From positions 186,001 through 250,000 of the forward strand of contig JAKEKT010000054.1 of NCBI GenBank assembly GCA_021495925.1: a DNA stretch of 64,000 bases, written 5' to 3'. Below are positions 1 through 11,512 of this stretch, piece after piece. Position numbers and translations under genes: made by a program. The number at the start of each line of letters is the position of its first letter. Positions within the stretch are counted from its first letter, which is position 1. The notes under the pieces were generated by a model. The model did not search any database and had not been told where the DNA came from. It was given only the letters and a program-made list of their open reading frames with translations. Source of the DNA: Diplodia intermedia. Lineage: Eukaryota > Ascomycota > Dothideomycetes > Botryosphaeriales > Botryosphaeriaceae.

Positions 1-59
1 TTGAGCAGCAAGCCGAACAGGAAGCCGGCGGCGCGGAGCAGGCCTCTGCGTTCCGCCAT
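1..59 (-). CDS. Possible 5' end of a gene cut by the window edge
   Basis: On the minus strand an ATG at 59 opens a frame that runs off the left edge. It encodes 19 residues: a short charged N-terminus (MAERRGLLRAAG) followed by a hydrophobic run (FLFGLLL). This looks like the start of a signal peptide or membrane anchor, but 19 codons are too few to assign a family. The start codon and the gene itself remain unproven. Confidence 0.3.
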   Translation of the reverse strand, partial: MAERRGLLRAAGFLFGLLL

Positions 60-927
60 GCCCGGCGAGCGGAGAAGGTCCGGCAGCTTGAGCTTGTGCA
101 GTGGGTAGCAGGCGAGGCTCGCTAAGTCAGCGCCGCCTTCTCGACCCGCATCCTGCCGCAGCCGAGGCTCGGCAAGCTAAGCACTACTACCAAGACTTGC
201 CTCCAAGCCACCCGATACCGATGCACCTCATGCGTTGCCCGGCCAGGAAGGCCGCCGGCTCTGGTACATACCGCCCGTCATCATCCAGGAGGATAATTAA
301 AGGTCATCGGCCTTCAGACGCCTGCGGGACGATCACGCTTTTACAGCCGCTGGCGCTGGGCGGGGCGAGAGGGCGGAGGGCGCTGACTAACGGCGCCCAA
401 ACCTTAATGGTCTCAGATCGGTCTCCACCACCATCGCATCTCACACAGTACCCGTCTCCGTCAATGCCTTGCCGCCCGCATCCTCCCCAGAATACCACTT
501 CTGCTCCGCCAGCCGCCAGCTGCACACTGCGCCGCTGCCGGCCGGCTGCCGTGCTTCGTGAGACAGCTTCGCCCTCATGACCGGTTTCATGCCATATCGC
601 AGCCTTTGCAGCGCCATACCGAGCATGAAGACGCCTCCAAGCAAGGCGGCCATCTCAGGCTGCCAAGGGTCTTAAGGGCCGCATCCGCAAGACCAAATCC
701 CTTGCTTTCCGCCCATCATCCCATCCACTCCGCAATTCTGACTTTAAAGAGTTGCTCATTGGAGGCATTCGCTCCTTTCCCCCCGCTTTCTTCCTTTATC
801 TCCAGACTACGTTGAGCGTGTCTGCCCCATTTCGCTTCACATCCTGCGTCTTTCCCGCTAGTCGGAGTACGCTCTTTTTCTAATTCTAATTCGCACTCCT
901 ACTCGCTACGCCTTCATTCGAGCAATC
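60..927. other. Intergenic region upstream of the secreted protein gene
   Basis: I see no gene here. The last 100 bases before the ATG at 928 are pyrimidine-rich (repeated CTCC/TTCT), as is common in promoters and leaders of strongly expressed fungal genes. Short open frames in this stretch have no protein-like character. Confidence 0.6.
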
Positions 928-2127
928 ATGCGTTTCTCCGAACTTGCTCTCATCGTCGCCGTTCTAGGCTTCACGAACGTCCGCGTCGCCCGCGCTCAGG
1001 GCGGCTTCGGCGGTGGTGGTTTCGGCGGCGGTGGTTTCGGCGGCGGCTTTGGAGGCAACAACGGTGGTAACAACGGCGGCGGCGGCGACGACAACAACGA
1101 CGACAACAACGACGACGGAGGCAACGACAACAACAACAACAATGCCCTTGCCCTGGACCAGAACAACGTTCAGGATGCCTCGCAGTCCACCGGTCAAGAC
1201 GGCGGTGGCGATGAAGGCCAAGCCGACTCCCAAACGTAAGACGGCTTTTCATCTTAGCGAGACTGCATCTAACAGCGTGCCAGGGACGACGCCAACTTTA
1301 TCAACTTTTGCTCCGGGGAGACTCTGACCAACGGTCAACAGGTCCAGGGCGGCTCATGCAACGGTATTGTCATGGGCAAGATTCCCTCGCAGGACAAGAT
1401 GGTCTCCTCGATGATCATCTCCCCCCAGCCCGGCCAGGACGTCCAGGAAAACCAAGACTTCGACATTCAAGTGCAGATGAACAACATTGCTGCTGGCTCC
1501 TTCACAAACCCGGACAACACCTACTACGCCGCCCCGCAGGACCTCGACGACAGCGGCCAAATCATTGGCCACACCCACGTCACTGTCCAGGATATGGGTG
1601 GCTCGATGACCCCGAACCAGGCCCTTGACGCCTCCCAGTTCGCATTCTTCAAGGGTATCAACGACGACGGTAACGGCCAGGGCCTGCTTTCTGCCACTGT
1701 TGAGGGCGGTCTACCCGCCGGTGTCTACCGTGTCTGCACCATGAGCTCCTCTTCCAACCACCAGCCTGTCCTCATGCCCGTCGCTCAGCGTGGTGCTCAA
1801 GACGACTGCACCAAGTTCACTGTTGGCCAGGTATGTACAACCAAAACCTTAGCGCCCGTCACTAGAATACTGATGATTTTGCAGGGTAACAACAACAATA
1901 ACAACAACAACAACAACAACGGCAACCAGGACAACAACAACAACGGTGGTAATAACGGCGGAAACAACGGTGGTTTCGGCGGCTTCGGTGGTGGCGGCTT
2001 TGGTGGCGGCGGCTTCGGTGGTGGTGGCTTCGGGTCTGGAAAGGGAGTCTCTGGCGGCGGATTTGGCGGATTCGGTGGGTTTGGCCGTCGCGTCAAGAGA
2101 TTCTCTGAGCGTGCCTTCATCGCTTAG
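928..2127 (+). CDS. Secreted Gly/Asn-rich fungal protein
   Basis: Predicted exons are 928-1235, 1284-1830 and 1885-2127, giving 365 residues. An N-terminal signal peptide (MRFSELALIVAVLGFTNVRV, then ARA/Q) is followed by low-complexity Gly, Asn and Asp repeats. The conserved core, about residues 103-285, includes INFCSGETLTNG, SCNGIVMGKIP, HTHVTVQD, AFFKGIND and SNHQPVLMPVAQRGAQDDC. From memory, this core belongs to a widespread fungal secreted family that databases often mislabel as ribosomal protein S17; it has no ribosomal features. The tail is FGGGG-type repeat ending in a dibasic RRVKR that could be a Kex2 site. Intron 2 is 54 nt, in frame and free of stops, so its retention would add 18 residues. 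The function is unknown; a cell-surface or matrix role is inference from secretion and repeats. Confidence 0.85.
1888..2080 (+). repeat. Coding low-complexity tract (Asn then Gly repeats)
   Basis: Right after the intron 2 acceptor an AAC/AAT run encodes about eleven asparagines. Further Asn/Gly triplets follow, then repeats of a Phe-Gly-Gly-Gly-Gly unit. The matching tract in exon 1 (about 998-1140) has similar FGGGG and Asp/Asn repeats, so the conserved core is bracketed by repeats on both sides. Confidence 0.8.
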
Positions 2128-4007
2128 ATGGGCGGCGTAATGGAAGATGGTCTGGCTTGATCGAACATCACTGCACGTTCAAGTATAGTGGACATGGCGG
2201 CTCTGCCGGTAAGATACTACTCGGTATTGGTGGGGAAGGGTTTTGGAGCGGGACTTGAGAGATATTCTGATGTTGGATACAGCGAGCCGGTTACCGCTGG
2301 GTTTCCACATCGAACTCTCTTGGTACGTTTATGACAATTTAACTTGCAGCTTTGGGGCTTATTTCACGACTTTTTTTTTTCCTTACAAGGAGAAGGAATC
2401 AATTGTTTTTGGTTGTATGATACACACATAACCCCTCGAGGTCTGGTGGTTCCTGGTTTCCTTTTCCTTTCTATAGAGAAAATGCAACGAGGTCTATATC
2501 GTTGAAAGACGAACCATTCTTGTTCTAGTCTGGCTGCCATCTTCTGATTGTCCTCGTCGTCTGTTCAGATACTACACTTATTGAATGCCCAATATAGGGC
2601 CTCATAAAAGTTCAAAACCCGATGGAAGAGTTACACTATATCGATGTCGTGTTTTCCCATTGAATCTTCTGCTTTCGGCGTGCCGAGAGGCTTGCAGCAC
2701 GGCTTTAAAACCCCAGCCAATACAGAGTGGTAACGCTTTTTGGAGAAGCGAGCATTTTCCAGAGGATATCTCACTTGAGAAATCCTTCTGGTCCTCTTTC
2801 CTGTTGGTCTGCTTCGGCGAAAAATCCCGCTTCTCCCTACGCCCAGCCACATCGTATTGTTAGCCGGAATCCTCTCCATCCGACGTTGCGTGGTTGCATA
2901 GTTTGAGACACGAACAGTGAGAAGCATTGTGGAGCACGGGATGAAGCAGCGACGTTATATGTGCGGGTGTATCCGATGGATTAGCCGCCAAGCTTTCAGG
3001 GCTGAAACCGTTGATGGACAGGGGCCTGTCTGAGACTTTGACTTAAAGCCCCAGATTAGAGCCGAGAGATTGCGTTAGGCGAATGTCGCATGGAGCTCGT
3101 AGCTTAATTAAGATTAGAGAAGTCGATCTATAAGTGGAGGGTTGCCCCGCTAATGCTCGGTAGTAGCTGGTTATCTGAAGCTGGGGCTAGCATGGGCCAG
3201 TTAAAGGAGGTCAGGGATGAGAAAATGAGAGCCCCGCAATCATGTGGGCATGCTGTCCTCGTTTCCGTGTCTTGGATGCTACGATACCTGGGGTTGGAAG
3301 GAGATGGGTGCTTGCGCCGTAGCATACTGCAAGAATATAGGGCGAGTGTCTAGGTCACCCCTTCGAAAACTGACTGCGATAGTTGGTAGCCATCGGCTCG
3401 AAAGCACCGCCCTGATTCCGCGCTACACATGACAACGGGATTTCAAATTCGTTCACCCTAGCCTATATCATCCACTCGAAGAATCGGATTGGGCGACAAA
3501 GGAAAATCGGAAACGAGCACGACTCGCCAAACTGTGATAGAAATGATAGCATGATTATGCACTTCCTGAAAAGTATATTCGATGTACCGCAATTCTTGAC
3601 GATCCTTTTGTCGCAGTTGCAAGATAACAAATCATCAAGCCAGTGATCTCCTCGGGTGCCCAGACCCCCGTCCGGGGGGTCAAGCCCAGCTCTCCTATCC
3701 CTTTTTGTTCTCTGCTTGGTATGAACACCATGCGACACCGTTGGCACGGGGACAGTGTGATGCCATTACCCCTGTCCATCCTCACTCGCTGCGGGTATCA
3801 TACTAGTTGCCACGACGGTCACGGCTTTTGTCCAGCCATGCCACATAACCAAGACACACCCTCCGTCATACTTGCCTCCGCATCCCCAGGTCCCTGCAAC
3901 CATGCAGCTTCAAGCTTCCTCAAGTGCACCATTCATTCTTTCGTTACGTTTGATTGGCTCCCACCAATTGATTCGTTCAGCGCTTCTGACACCGGACTGT
4001 TGCCGCC
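2128..4007. other. Intergenic region between convergent genes
   Basis: About 1.9 kb separates the 3' ends of the secreted protein gene and MCM2. No open frame here shows recognisable protein content, and I see no tRNA, inverted repeat or transposon ends. The first few hundred bases are AT-rich with T-runs (for example near 2370), consistent with 3' untranslated sequence. Confidence 0.6.
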
Positions 4008-6707
4008 TTAGGCGCTAACCCTGACCTGAGAGTTTCTCGAGGTGGGATTGCGTACCGCGCCAGGACGAGCCAGGGTGTACTTAGCAAAGGCCCGGGCGAG
4101 TGCCTTCTTGCAAGACACCTTCTGCGAGCCGACGAACGAATCGACGGCAACAGCGATGGCCCGATCGATGTCGGTCGAGTTGCAGTATTCCGAGAGGCGC
4201 ATTTTTGCAAACGCCTCGCTAATACGCATAATGGCTTCGAGGTGACGGACCTGTTGCAAAACTTTTTTTAGCATCTATCCAACGTATAGGCGTTGTTCGC
4301 GAAACAGCTTGTCAGGAGAGAACCAGGACTTGAACTTACGGTGATGGGATATGCGCCCGTTGCAAGGGATTCACGACGCATGTCGGCGAATAACCTGGCG
4401 ACCTTATCCTGGTCTATTTGGTAGAGCTTGGGAGACACCTTCTCGCGCGCATACAGAATGTACTTGCGAAGCAGGTCTTGCGGGATCTCGCCTTCCTTCC
4501 CCTCTGCCGAATCATTACCACCGTCAACATCCATGGAGTTCGGGTTGGCGGCAGCGTTGACGGGGTGAGCGCGGCCATGTGAGTTGACAACAAAGTTTGC
4601 CAAGCGCTCGTCCTCGCTGGGGTCCACCGTGTCACGGACGACGCAAAGTATATCGAAACGTGACAAGATGGGCTCCGTCAGTTCGACGTTCTGCGAGAAG
4701 GGTATGGTGCTGTTGTAGCGACCCCCGATAGGGTTTGCTGCCGCGATGATGGCACAACGTGCCTGCAGGGTAGTAACGATACCTGCCTTAGAGATGGAAA
4801 TGGTCTGCTGCTCCATGGCCTCGTGTATCGAGGTTCTGTCCTGGTCGTTCATTTTGTCGAATTCGTCAATGAGGCATGTTCCCCTATCCGCAAGAACCAT
4901 AGCACCACCCTCAAGTGTCCATTCACTAGTCATAGGATCCCGGCGGACACTGGCCGTAAGACCGACAGCACTGGCGCCTTGTCCCGTAGCAAAGACTGCC
5001 CTATGAGCAGTCTTCTCAACATACTTGAGGACCTGCGACTTGGCGGTACCAGGGTCACCGAGAAGAAGTACGTTGATGTCACCGCGGATAGCATGCTTGC
5101 CCTGAGCAACCTTGCTGACACCCCCGAAAAGTGACAAAGCCACTGCCGTCTTGATATCCGTGTGGCCGTAAATGCTTGGTGCGATCGAGTTGACAACCTT
5201 GTCAACGATCTTCGGGTCCTTAGAGAGAGCCCGAATCTCGCGTTCATCCTCTTCAGTAAGACGGAATCCGGCAAGTTGGTCATGCGACTTCGCGACATAG
5301 TTGGCCTCAAGAATTGTAGCGAAAACGGGGAAGCCGTTCTTGTTGTTGAGCTGGGCATCGTAGTTGTTGCGATAGACGCCCGTAACCTCGACCTCCTCTC
5401 CAGGCTTTGCAGAATCAATCAGATCCCAGAGCAGAATCACCTCGCGATGACGGGGCAGTCTGCCTGCCGGCACGGTACCAGGCGATTCTTGGAGAGTGAG
5501 CTTCTGGTAGTTCCGGTAAACAGTTCTCTCCGCATTCAGTGTAAAAGGACCCTTCGATTGGCAGTTTTGACAGAAAGAGATCTTGACCTCGACATGAGAG
5601 TCCTGGGGGAACGGTCCGAGGGTAACGCCACACTTGGTGCAATCGAACTTGACATATTTCAACTGAGGAAAGACGCCGCTACGGCGAGTGACGACACCGC
5701 TGACGCGCACAAGGCAGTTCAAGTGGCTCTGGCGGAGTTGGCGGAGGGTGTATTGGACAGGCAAGTCTGTGATGCGAACGTGGATCTCAGAGTGGATGCG
5801 CTCGTAGTCGGGGTAGTGGAGTAGAGTGACATCCATCGCAACCTGATCAAAAATTTTGAGCATTTCAGAAGGTGCATTGGCAAGGAAGTAGGCGAGTGTA
5901 GCTTTCGACTCTGCGAGGTGATCGAACGACACCTCCAGGGACTCCGCGTTGACCTCACCAAGAGTGCGGATGCGTGTGCCATAGACCGAGGTTCCGTGCT
6001 CATCCGTGTACTCCGTCAAGAAGGACTTGAATTCGCGTGCAATTGTCTTGTGCACCGCGGGCTGTGCGACCCAGTCGGTCAAACTGGAAGCCTTCACATC
6101 TTGCAGTGCTTCGAGGGAGAGCTCCTCGTCCATGATGTTGGCGTCCAGGTCCATGTCATCCTGATCCTCGTCGTAGCGGCGTCTGCGGCGGCGTGGCTGT
6201 CGAGATAGAGCGCCAATGTCGTCGTCATCGTCTTGCAGGTAAGCCGCAGGCATCTGACGCTGTCGGGCTAGTTCTCTATCACGGCGGTTTAGGCGGGCTT
6301 CGAGCTGTCTCCTGGTGGCCATATCCATGGTATCGTAATCGCCATCGTCGTCAATGTCTCGCTGGTCGTAGACATCGGCCTCACGGTCGCGGTAATCTCT
6401 TTCAAAGTTGTCGGCAAACAGGTCAATGCCGGCCTCATCCTCGGCCATTTCGTCGGCATCGTCAATGTCGCCGATGAGGTCTTCCTCATCCACATCAAGG
6501 GTATCCTCAATATCGTCGCGCGGGATCACGGGCGGCGAGGAGGCAGGCGCTATAGGTAAGATCAGCAAGCAACACTTCTCTTCGGCCTGATCCGCACTTA
6601 CGGCTGGAGGGCGGCAGCTGTCCCGCAGATGAAGGAATGTCATCGTCGGGCTCACGCGATCGCTTGCGGCGGTTTGCCCTAGGGGTGCCGCGGTTCGCGG
6701 AAGACAT
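4008..6707 (-). CDS. MCM2: DNA replication licensing factor MCM2
   Basis: Minus-strand exons 6707-6602, 6549-4340 and 4250-4008 give 852 residues. Mcm2 is a subunit of the MCM2-7 replicative helicase, loaded at origins in the nucleus. The N-terminal ~200 residues are acidic and Arg-rich with many potential kinase sites, the usual Mcm2 tail. A zinc finger follows (CTKC near 335, CQNC near 363). The AAA+ core has Walker A GDPGTAKSQ (~533), ATGQGASAVGLTASV, Walker B CLIDEFDKM (~593) and the arginine finger LSRFD (~666). The start MSSANRGTPRANRRKRSREP was chosen because it splices in frame to the acidic tail; a longer unspliced reading from 6775 runs through intron 1. The last exon supplies the helical C-terminus (VRHLEAIMRISEAFAKMRL). 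Identity is certain; intron edges are well supported. Confidence 0.96.
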
Positions 6708-7216
6708 GTTGGGACGCAGTGGTGAACTGTTACGGCGTCAGCGCGCTGAGGAATCTTTGACGACAGGCGCTTCAACGGGTGCGTAGAAGGCCCGAGCGCA
6801 TCTGGCGGGCGGGAGCGTTACCTCATTGGGTATTTGGTAGGTTGCAATTGGGATGCGCGTCTGCGCGATAGCGAGTTTTGAATTGGGTGGGGGTGAAAGG
6901 AGCGTAATGGAGCGGTGCAGTGGTGTGTGGGCGGTTCGGGTGGCTGCGTGAAGTGGAGGTGGGAGAAGTTGAGCAAGCGCGCGAAAGACGCGAGACGCGT
7001 CGACCAACGAAAAAGGCGCGTCGAGGCTAGCCCTAGAACGGAACTGTGAGTGGACCGGGGTGGCACGGAGCAACATGCGCGTCGCATTGCCGCCGCGGCG
7101 CAGCCGTAGCTCATCATCATCATTCATCTCTTCCCATCTTTCGCATACAACAAGCCCCCGCCTGCTGCGTTTTTGCGCATCTCTCCTGATCGCTGCCGCT
7201 GCGATCCGTCTCCACC
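6708..7216. promoter_or_regulatory. Divergent promoter MCM2 / UBR7-like, with MluI-box cluster
   Basis: These 509 bases separate two start codons on opposite strands. A perfect ACGCGT (MCB, MluI cell-cycle box) lies at 6995-7000. An ACGCG core lies at 6988-6992, and the reverse core CGCGT at 7017-7021, with another near 6857. In yeasts MCB elements bind MBF (Mbp1/Swi6) and drive G1/S transcription of replication genes, including MCM genes. Applying this to MCM2 here is inference, but the site is about 290 bp from its start codon. Confidence 0.55.
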
Positions 7217-9120
7217 ATGGCTGAGGATCCACCTCGCAAGCCGTCGCGTTCCGACAGCATCTCACAGCATTCCAACACATCGCAGACTGCGCAAGAGTAC
7301 GTCATCGCGTGCGCCCTCATGCGTGATGGCCTGGGATTTGTCTTGCTGATGTAGATGTGCTGTAGATTTATCAACAGTCAGCTCCAGCTTGAAGCTGATG
7401 CACGCGAAGTACTTCCATATGTGAGCCTCTACGTCTTCATCCAAACCCCGCTGCCAAGGGCGTAGCCTGAAGCTTTAGGACACTGATCTATTATAGCAAT
7501 TCGATACTTGCTCGCGTCCTCTTGGCCCACTCCGGCAGAAAGCTTGGTCCTGTCTGACCTGCAACCCTCCTCCCGAAGACCCCTCCGAACCGTATACACC
7601 CGCTGGAGTCTGTTATTCCTGCCACGTTTCTTGCCATGGCGAGCACCAGCTTGTGGAACTTTTTGCCAAGCGCAACTTCGTATGCGACTGCGGTACCACT
7701 CGCATCCAGTCGAACTGTCCATGCACATTGCGAGTCAACGAGGCTACTGGCGTCAAGGGTGACGTTCGCGCCGAGAGTCCCGCTCCCAGCAATCATTATG
7801 ATCACAACTACCGTAACCGGTTCTGCGGCTGTGGCCAAGAATACGATGCGCACCAGGAGAAGGGTACCATGTTTCAATGTCTCGGACTAGGCACCGTCGA
7901 AGATGGTGGGTGCGGAGAAGACTGGTGGCATCCTGAATGTCTTGTAGGTCTCTCCCGCGAATGGTATATTGAAGAGTCCAGCAAGAAAGCGGAAGCGTAT
8001 ACCGACAAGAATGCCTTGAAGAGCGGCGGAGAAGAAACTGCAGCCAGAGAGGATGGCGAAACGGTTCCCACGAATGGCACCACGGCCGATGTGACAAGCG
8101 GAAATACCGCGGAAGCCAGCGCTAGAGTTGATGTGCCAGGTCAGGAAGAAGCAGTCGATGAGGATCCTCCTCTTCCGCCAGGCTTTCCAGGCGAAGATGT
8201 TTTTGAGCATCTGATCTGCTACAAATGCGTCGAAGCATTTCCGTGGATCAAGCGATATGCGGACGCTCCCGGATTCCTTCCTCCCGTCTACCGCCTGGAC
8301 CTCGAAGACTCCACTAGCGACTCACAAAATGTCAAGACGGAAACGGAAGTTGCGCCTGCCTCTTCTGCCGCAATGTCAGTAGAAGAAGATTCAAGGAAGC
8401 GCAAAGCTTTCGAGGCTGAGGATAGCGAAGTTGAACGAGTACATGAAGCTGCTAAGCGACAGCGCAACTCTCAGGAGCCATCAGCGGTCACTGTGCTCGC
8501 AACTGCAGAGATACCAGACAATCCCAGATCGACGAAAGCGATCTGCCACTACGCTAATCTTCCACCGGCACCGACCGGTCTATTCTCCCTTTTTCTCAAG
8601 GAAGATTTCCGAGACCAGATCTGCCGTTGTCCGTCTTGCTTCCCGCTCCTGACCCAGCATCCTTATCTCTTGGAGGAAGAGGACATGTATGAACCTCCCG
8701 TGTCAGAATCAGACGAAGCCGATGCACCGGGCACTGGTAGTGCGGGTAGTCGTTCTCTGCTTGACCGCGGAGAGGTTGCACTATCAAACATGGACCGCGT
8801 GCGGGCTATCGAGGGCGTCATGGTCTATAATCACCTCAAAGACAAGGTTAAGGATTTTCTGAAGCCATTTGCGGAGAGCGGAAGGCCTGTTGGGGCTGAG
8901 GATATCAAGGCGTATTTTGAGCGCTTGAGAGGTGACGATGAAGGTATCATGGCTGCACGAGGCGACGCTGAGAGGGGTGGCGAAGGGCGTAAGGAAAATG
9001 GCGATGGCGACGGTGATGGAGAGAACGGCGGCGCGGCGAGGAAGGAGCAGAGCGGTAAGTCTCACGGGAGCCTTTAAATGTTGTCCAAGGCTGTTCGCTA
9101 ATGTTCCTACAGGTTACTAA
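7217..9120 (+). CDS. UBR7/Mlo2-like protein (UBR box plus PHD-like finger)
   Basis: Exons 7217-7296, 7366-7420, 7497-9054 and 9113-9120 give 566 residues. After a short Ser-rich start comes the family signature FINSQLQLEADAREVLPY. The UBR-type zinc region (about residues 50-125) contains CSRPLGPLRQ, CLTC, CYSCHVSCHGEH and CDCG. An atypical PHD finger follows (FCGCGQEYD to CGEDWWHPECLVGL). The middle is acidic with a basic KRKAFEAE segment, and another Cys pair (CRCPSCF) lies near residue 385. Relatives are S. pombe Mlo2 and human UBR7, a putative N-recognin/E3 of the nucleus. The last exon encodes only the final residues (..GY) and the stop; ignoring it gives an alternative C-terminus ending at 9077. 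Substrate specificity cannot be read from sequence. Confidence 0.9.
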
Positions 9121-9206
9121 TAGATAGCATGGCCTCTGCCAGATTGCCCAAATGCCAACAGCCAACGAATGCTCTGCTCGAAATGTTTTCTGGATGTAGC
9201 CTTAGC

Positions 9207-9234
9207 GTCGGGTCGGGTCGGGTCAGGTCGGGTC
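9207..9234 (+). repeat. GTCGG pentamer repeat, G-quadruplex candidate
   Basis: GTCGG is repeated about five times, one copy altered to GTCAG. GGG runs at 9210-9212, 9215-9217, 9220-9222 and 9230-9232 are separated by 2, 2 and 7 nt. This satisfies the usual intramolecular G-quadruplex pattern on the plus strand, the sense strand of the upstream UBR7-like gene. Confidence 0.6.
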
Positions 9235-10056
9235 TCTGGACGGCCTGGAACTAAGACAGATTGGAGATACCCCTGGAATGGCTCACAAGTGTAGCTATAT
9301 AAATACCCTTTCTTCACGATGCATGACTTCGGTGATAAGACATGATACATTCTAAACAATTGCGCACCTCACTCGCTGTTGGTGCACTTGCGGGAAGGCA
9401 AGTCGCTGCAAGAGCATTGAAATGGTGCAAACCACATAGAAAGTCATTGCTGCTCTGAACTATACTGCACTGAGCCGCATCCAAAACGCTCCCTTTCCTT
9501 CTGCTTGCCTGTCAATAGAGCTCCATATGACACTTATCTGTTTCAGACCAGCTCCAGTTCGTATGCCTTCACTGCCATATTAAGGCCTGGCATCTCGCCG
9601 CGATTAACTTGCTTTGTTTACGTTGCGCTGTTGGCGGCGTCAATGAAGTAGGGCGGCGCCACACACAAACCGATCCAAACGTGAAGCATTCTTATTGCAA
9701 AGCACAATTGATGGTTTTAAGAGTGCTTATGTGACATGTCAGAAAAAAATACAGCTGACTTTAACGATTACAAAATCTGGGCCAAAAAGCGGCCCTATCC
9801 GGCTGAATGCATATTGTAGGAGGCCGAAGTTAAAATGTGGTCGCTTAGCTGCGAGCGAACGGGCCCTACCTCCCATGTGCGCAGCGCCACAGCAAGTGAC
9901 AGAGAAGTTGGAGCCCAACTCGTCTAATGTTCGGACGCAGATGTGAGTCTTGAACGTAGGTCATCGCGTCCAGATATTGGATTCAACTACCTACATAAGT
10001 ATGGTGCGTTATCGCCGGCAGATGTAGGTTGGCTCACTTCTTTTCGTCACCCGCTG

Positions 10057-10420
10057 TAGCGCTGCCCAAGATTAACACCGTGCGGACAGACCATCACGTT
10101 CAACCTCCATTTGAAGTGGGCGGTGTCGTCTATCACAGGCTGTATTTCTCCCTGATTGAGGCGATGAAGGCCCGCACCTTCAGGAGCATCCTCAGTCCCC
10201 ACCCTAGCCTTGTCGCGAACGATCCAGCACATGGATTAGTATGTTTCGTTGAAGATCTTCTTGACCGAGTCAGGCAAGCGGAAAGGGCGTGCAGAAGTCG
10301 GATCTGACAGCTTCGGAGGATTTACCAAGGGATGTGCTGTTGAGGCCCGATTCACCCGAGGATCTTCAACTCCAAGGAGATTCAGTGACACCGGCCCGAA
10401 AGGGAGGACTGCGTGTTGTT
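10057..10420 (-). pseudogene. Possible remnant of an unrecognised gene
   Basis: On the minus strand two adjacent open pieces look protein-like. One (about 10420 down to a TAA at 10235-10237) reads AVLPFGPVSLNLLGVEDP, then HPLVNPPKLSDP and ends RPFRLPDSVKKIFNETY. The second begins ~10 bases later and includes APEGAGLHRLNQGE and KWRLNVMVCPHGVNLGQRYS before a TGA. Neither has a plausible start plus splice structure that joins them, and I do not recognise the family. It could be a decayed gene or chance. Confidence is low. Confidence 0.25.
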
Positions 10421-10902
10421 TATGGCGTTGTCACAGACGTCATTCCGGAAGAGACGGCTGCGTGCGTGGCCAGCCGAGTTGTCGGCGCCAGCAACGACCA
10501 GCCACAGTGATGGTGCGGAACAGCAGCGAGAGGGAATGCGCCCACTTCAGCCACGCCTTAGGTTGCTCCCGCCGTCCCGCCACGGGCGAGGAGAGCTTGG
10601 TGGAGGGCTGGCGAGGAAGCGTGCCAAGCCGGCTGGTGATGATCAGCGGGAGTGAGAGATCCCTGGCAAGCTGGAAGAAGTGCCGTCCTGTCAGAGCGCG
10701 CCTCCACCATCAGGTGCTGAGAGCTGCCGTGTTCCGGCCTGGCGCCCTGGGGTTGCGCAAAGTCAGCGGCTTGGACCCTGAGAAACGTCGCTCGTGCCGC
10801 TCTTTCTCTCTCTCAACACAACCTTTTGTCCGCAAAACAGTGCGCTTCTGCCAATCCTCGACCTTCGCTCTGCCGAGCCCCACAGCTTGTTAGGCCACCA
10901 AC

Positions 10903-11512
10903 ATGGGTTCCTTTACTCAGCTACTTCCACTGCTCATCCTGCTCGTCGTTGTCGGCGTCGGCGTCTGGGTGGGACTACAGGTACGTCGTTGGAAACACCG
11001 CCAGAGCTAGCAACGCGACGATCGCTGGTCGCATGGACCCCCCGAATCTCACGAGGCTATCTCCCCGGCCCTGATCACTCAAGCTAATGACGTCGCCGAG
11101 CCCAGATCTACCTTTACACGAATGAGCTGGCCGACCGAGGCAAGAAGAAGATGGAGAAGAAGAACATTGTCTTCTCCAAGGACGGAATGAAGGTCGGCGT
11201 CAAGGAGGTGAACGACGAAGACTACGCCGACAGGACGCAGAGGTGCGCAGTGCCCTGAGTCATGGTGGAGCAATATGCATGCTGACTTGGCCCTCGTCCG
11301 CAGCTTGTTCGTCAAGGCCTGGTCATACACATCGTTTCCGGCCTACAAGAGCCGCCTCGGCTGGATGAAAGAAGCGGAGCCTCCCAAGTAAGTTGATCAT
11401 CCTGCCCGGGTAATCGTTCAGCCCGCAGGCGGCCACCGCTGACGGGCTGACCTGTCGTAGGTCGTCATCGAGGGCGAGGTCGAGCTCGAGCGGTGTCAAG
11501 GCGCGCAAATGA
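10903..11512 (+). CDS. Small single-pass membrane protein, conserved unknown
   Basis: Exons 10903-10980, 11106-11242, 11304-11387 and 11461-11512 join in frame to 116 residues. The N-terminus is a clear membrane segment (about residues 5-26, LLPLLILLVVVGVGVWVGLQ) encoded by exon 1 alone. A Lys-rich stretch (DRGKKKMEKKNIVFSKDG), an aromatic segment (KAWSYTSFPAYKSRLGWM) and a Ser/Arg-rich basic tail follow. The topology suggests an N-terminal anchor with the soluble part exposed. I do not recognise a named family, though the compact structure and clean splicing suggest a conserved fungal gene. The start ATG has a good context (ACC AAC ATG). Confidence 0.75.

Larger units (their letters stand above)
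9121..10902. other. Intergenic region with a G-rich repeat and a possible gene remnant
   Basis: About 1.8 kb without an intact gene. It contains a GTCGG pentamer repeat (9207-9234) in the likely 3' UTR of the UBR7-like gene, and two protein-like open fragments on the minus strand (10057-10420), listed separately. The right end is the promoter of the small membrane protein gene and becomes GC-rich. Confidence 0.55.

Noticed and set aside
5162..5824. A 220-codon plus-strand frame inside MCM2
   Set aside because: Antisense to the conserved zinc finger and OB-fold region of MCM2, and without motifs of its own.
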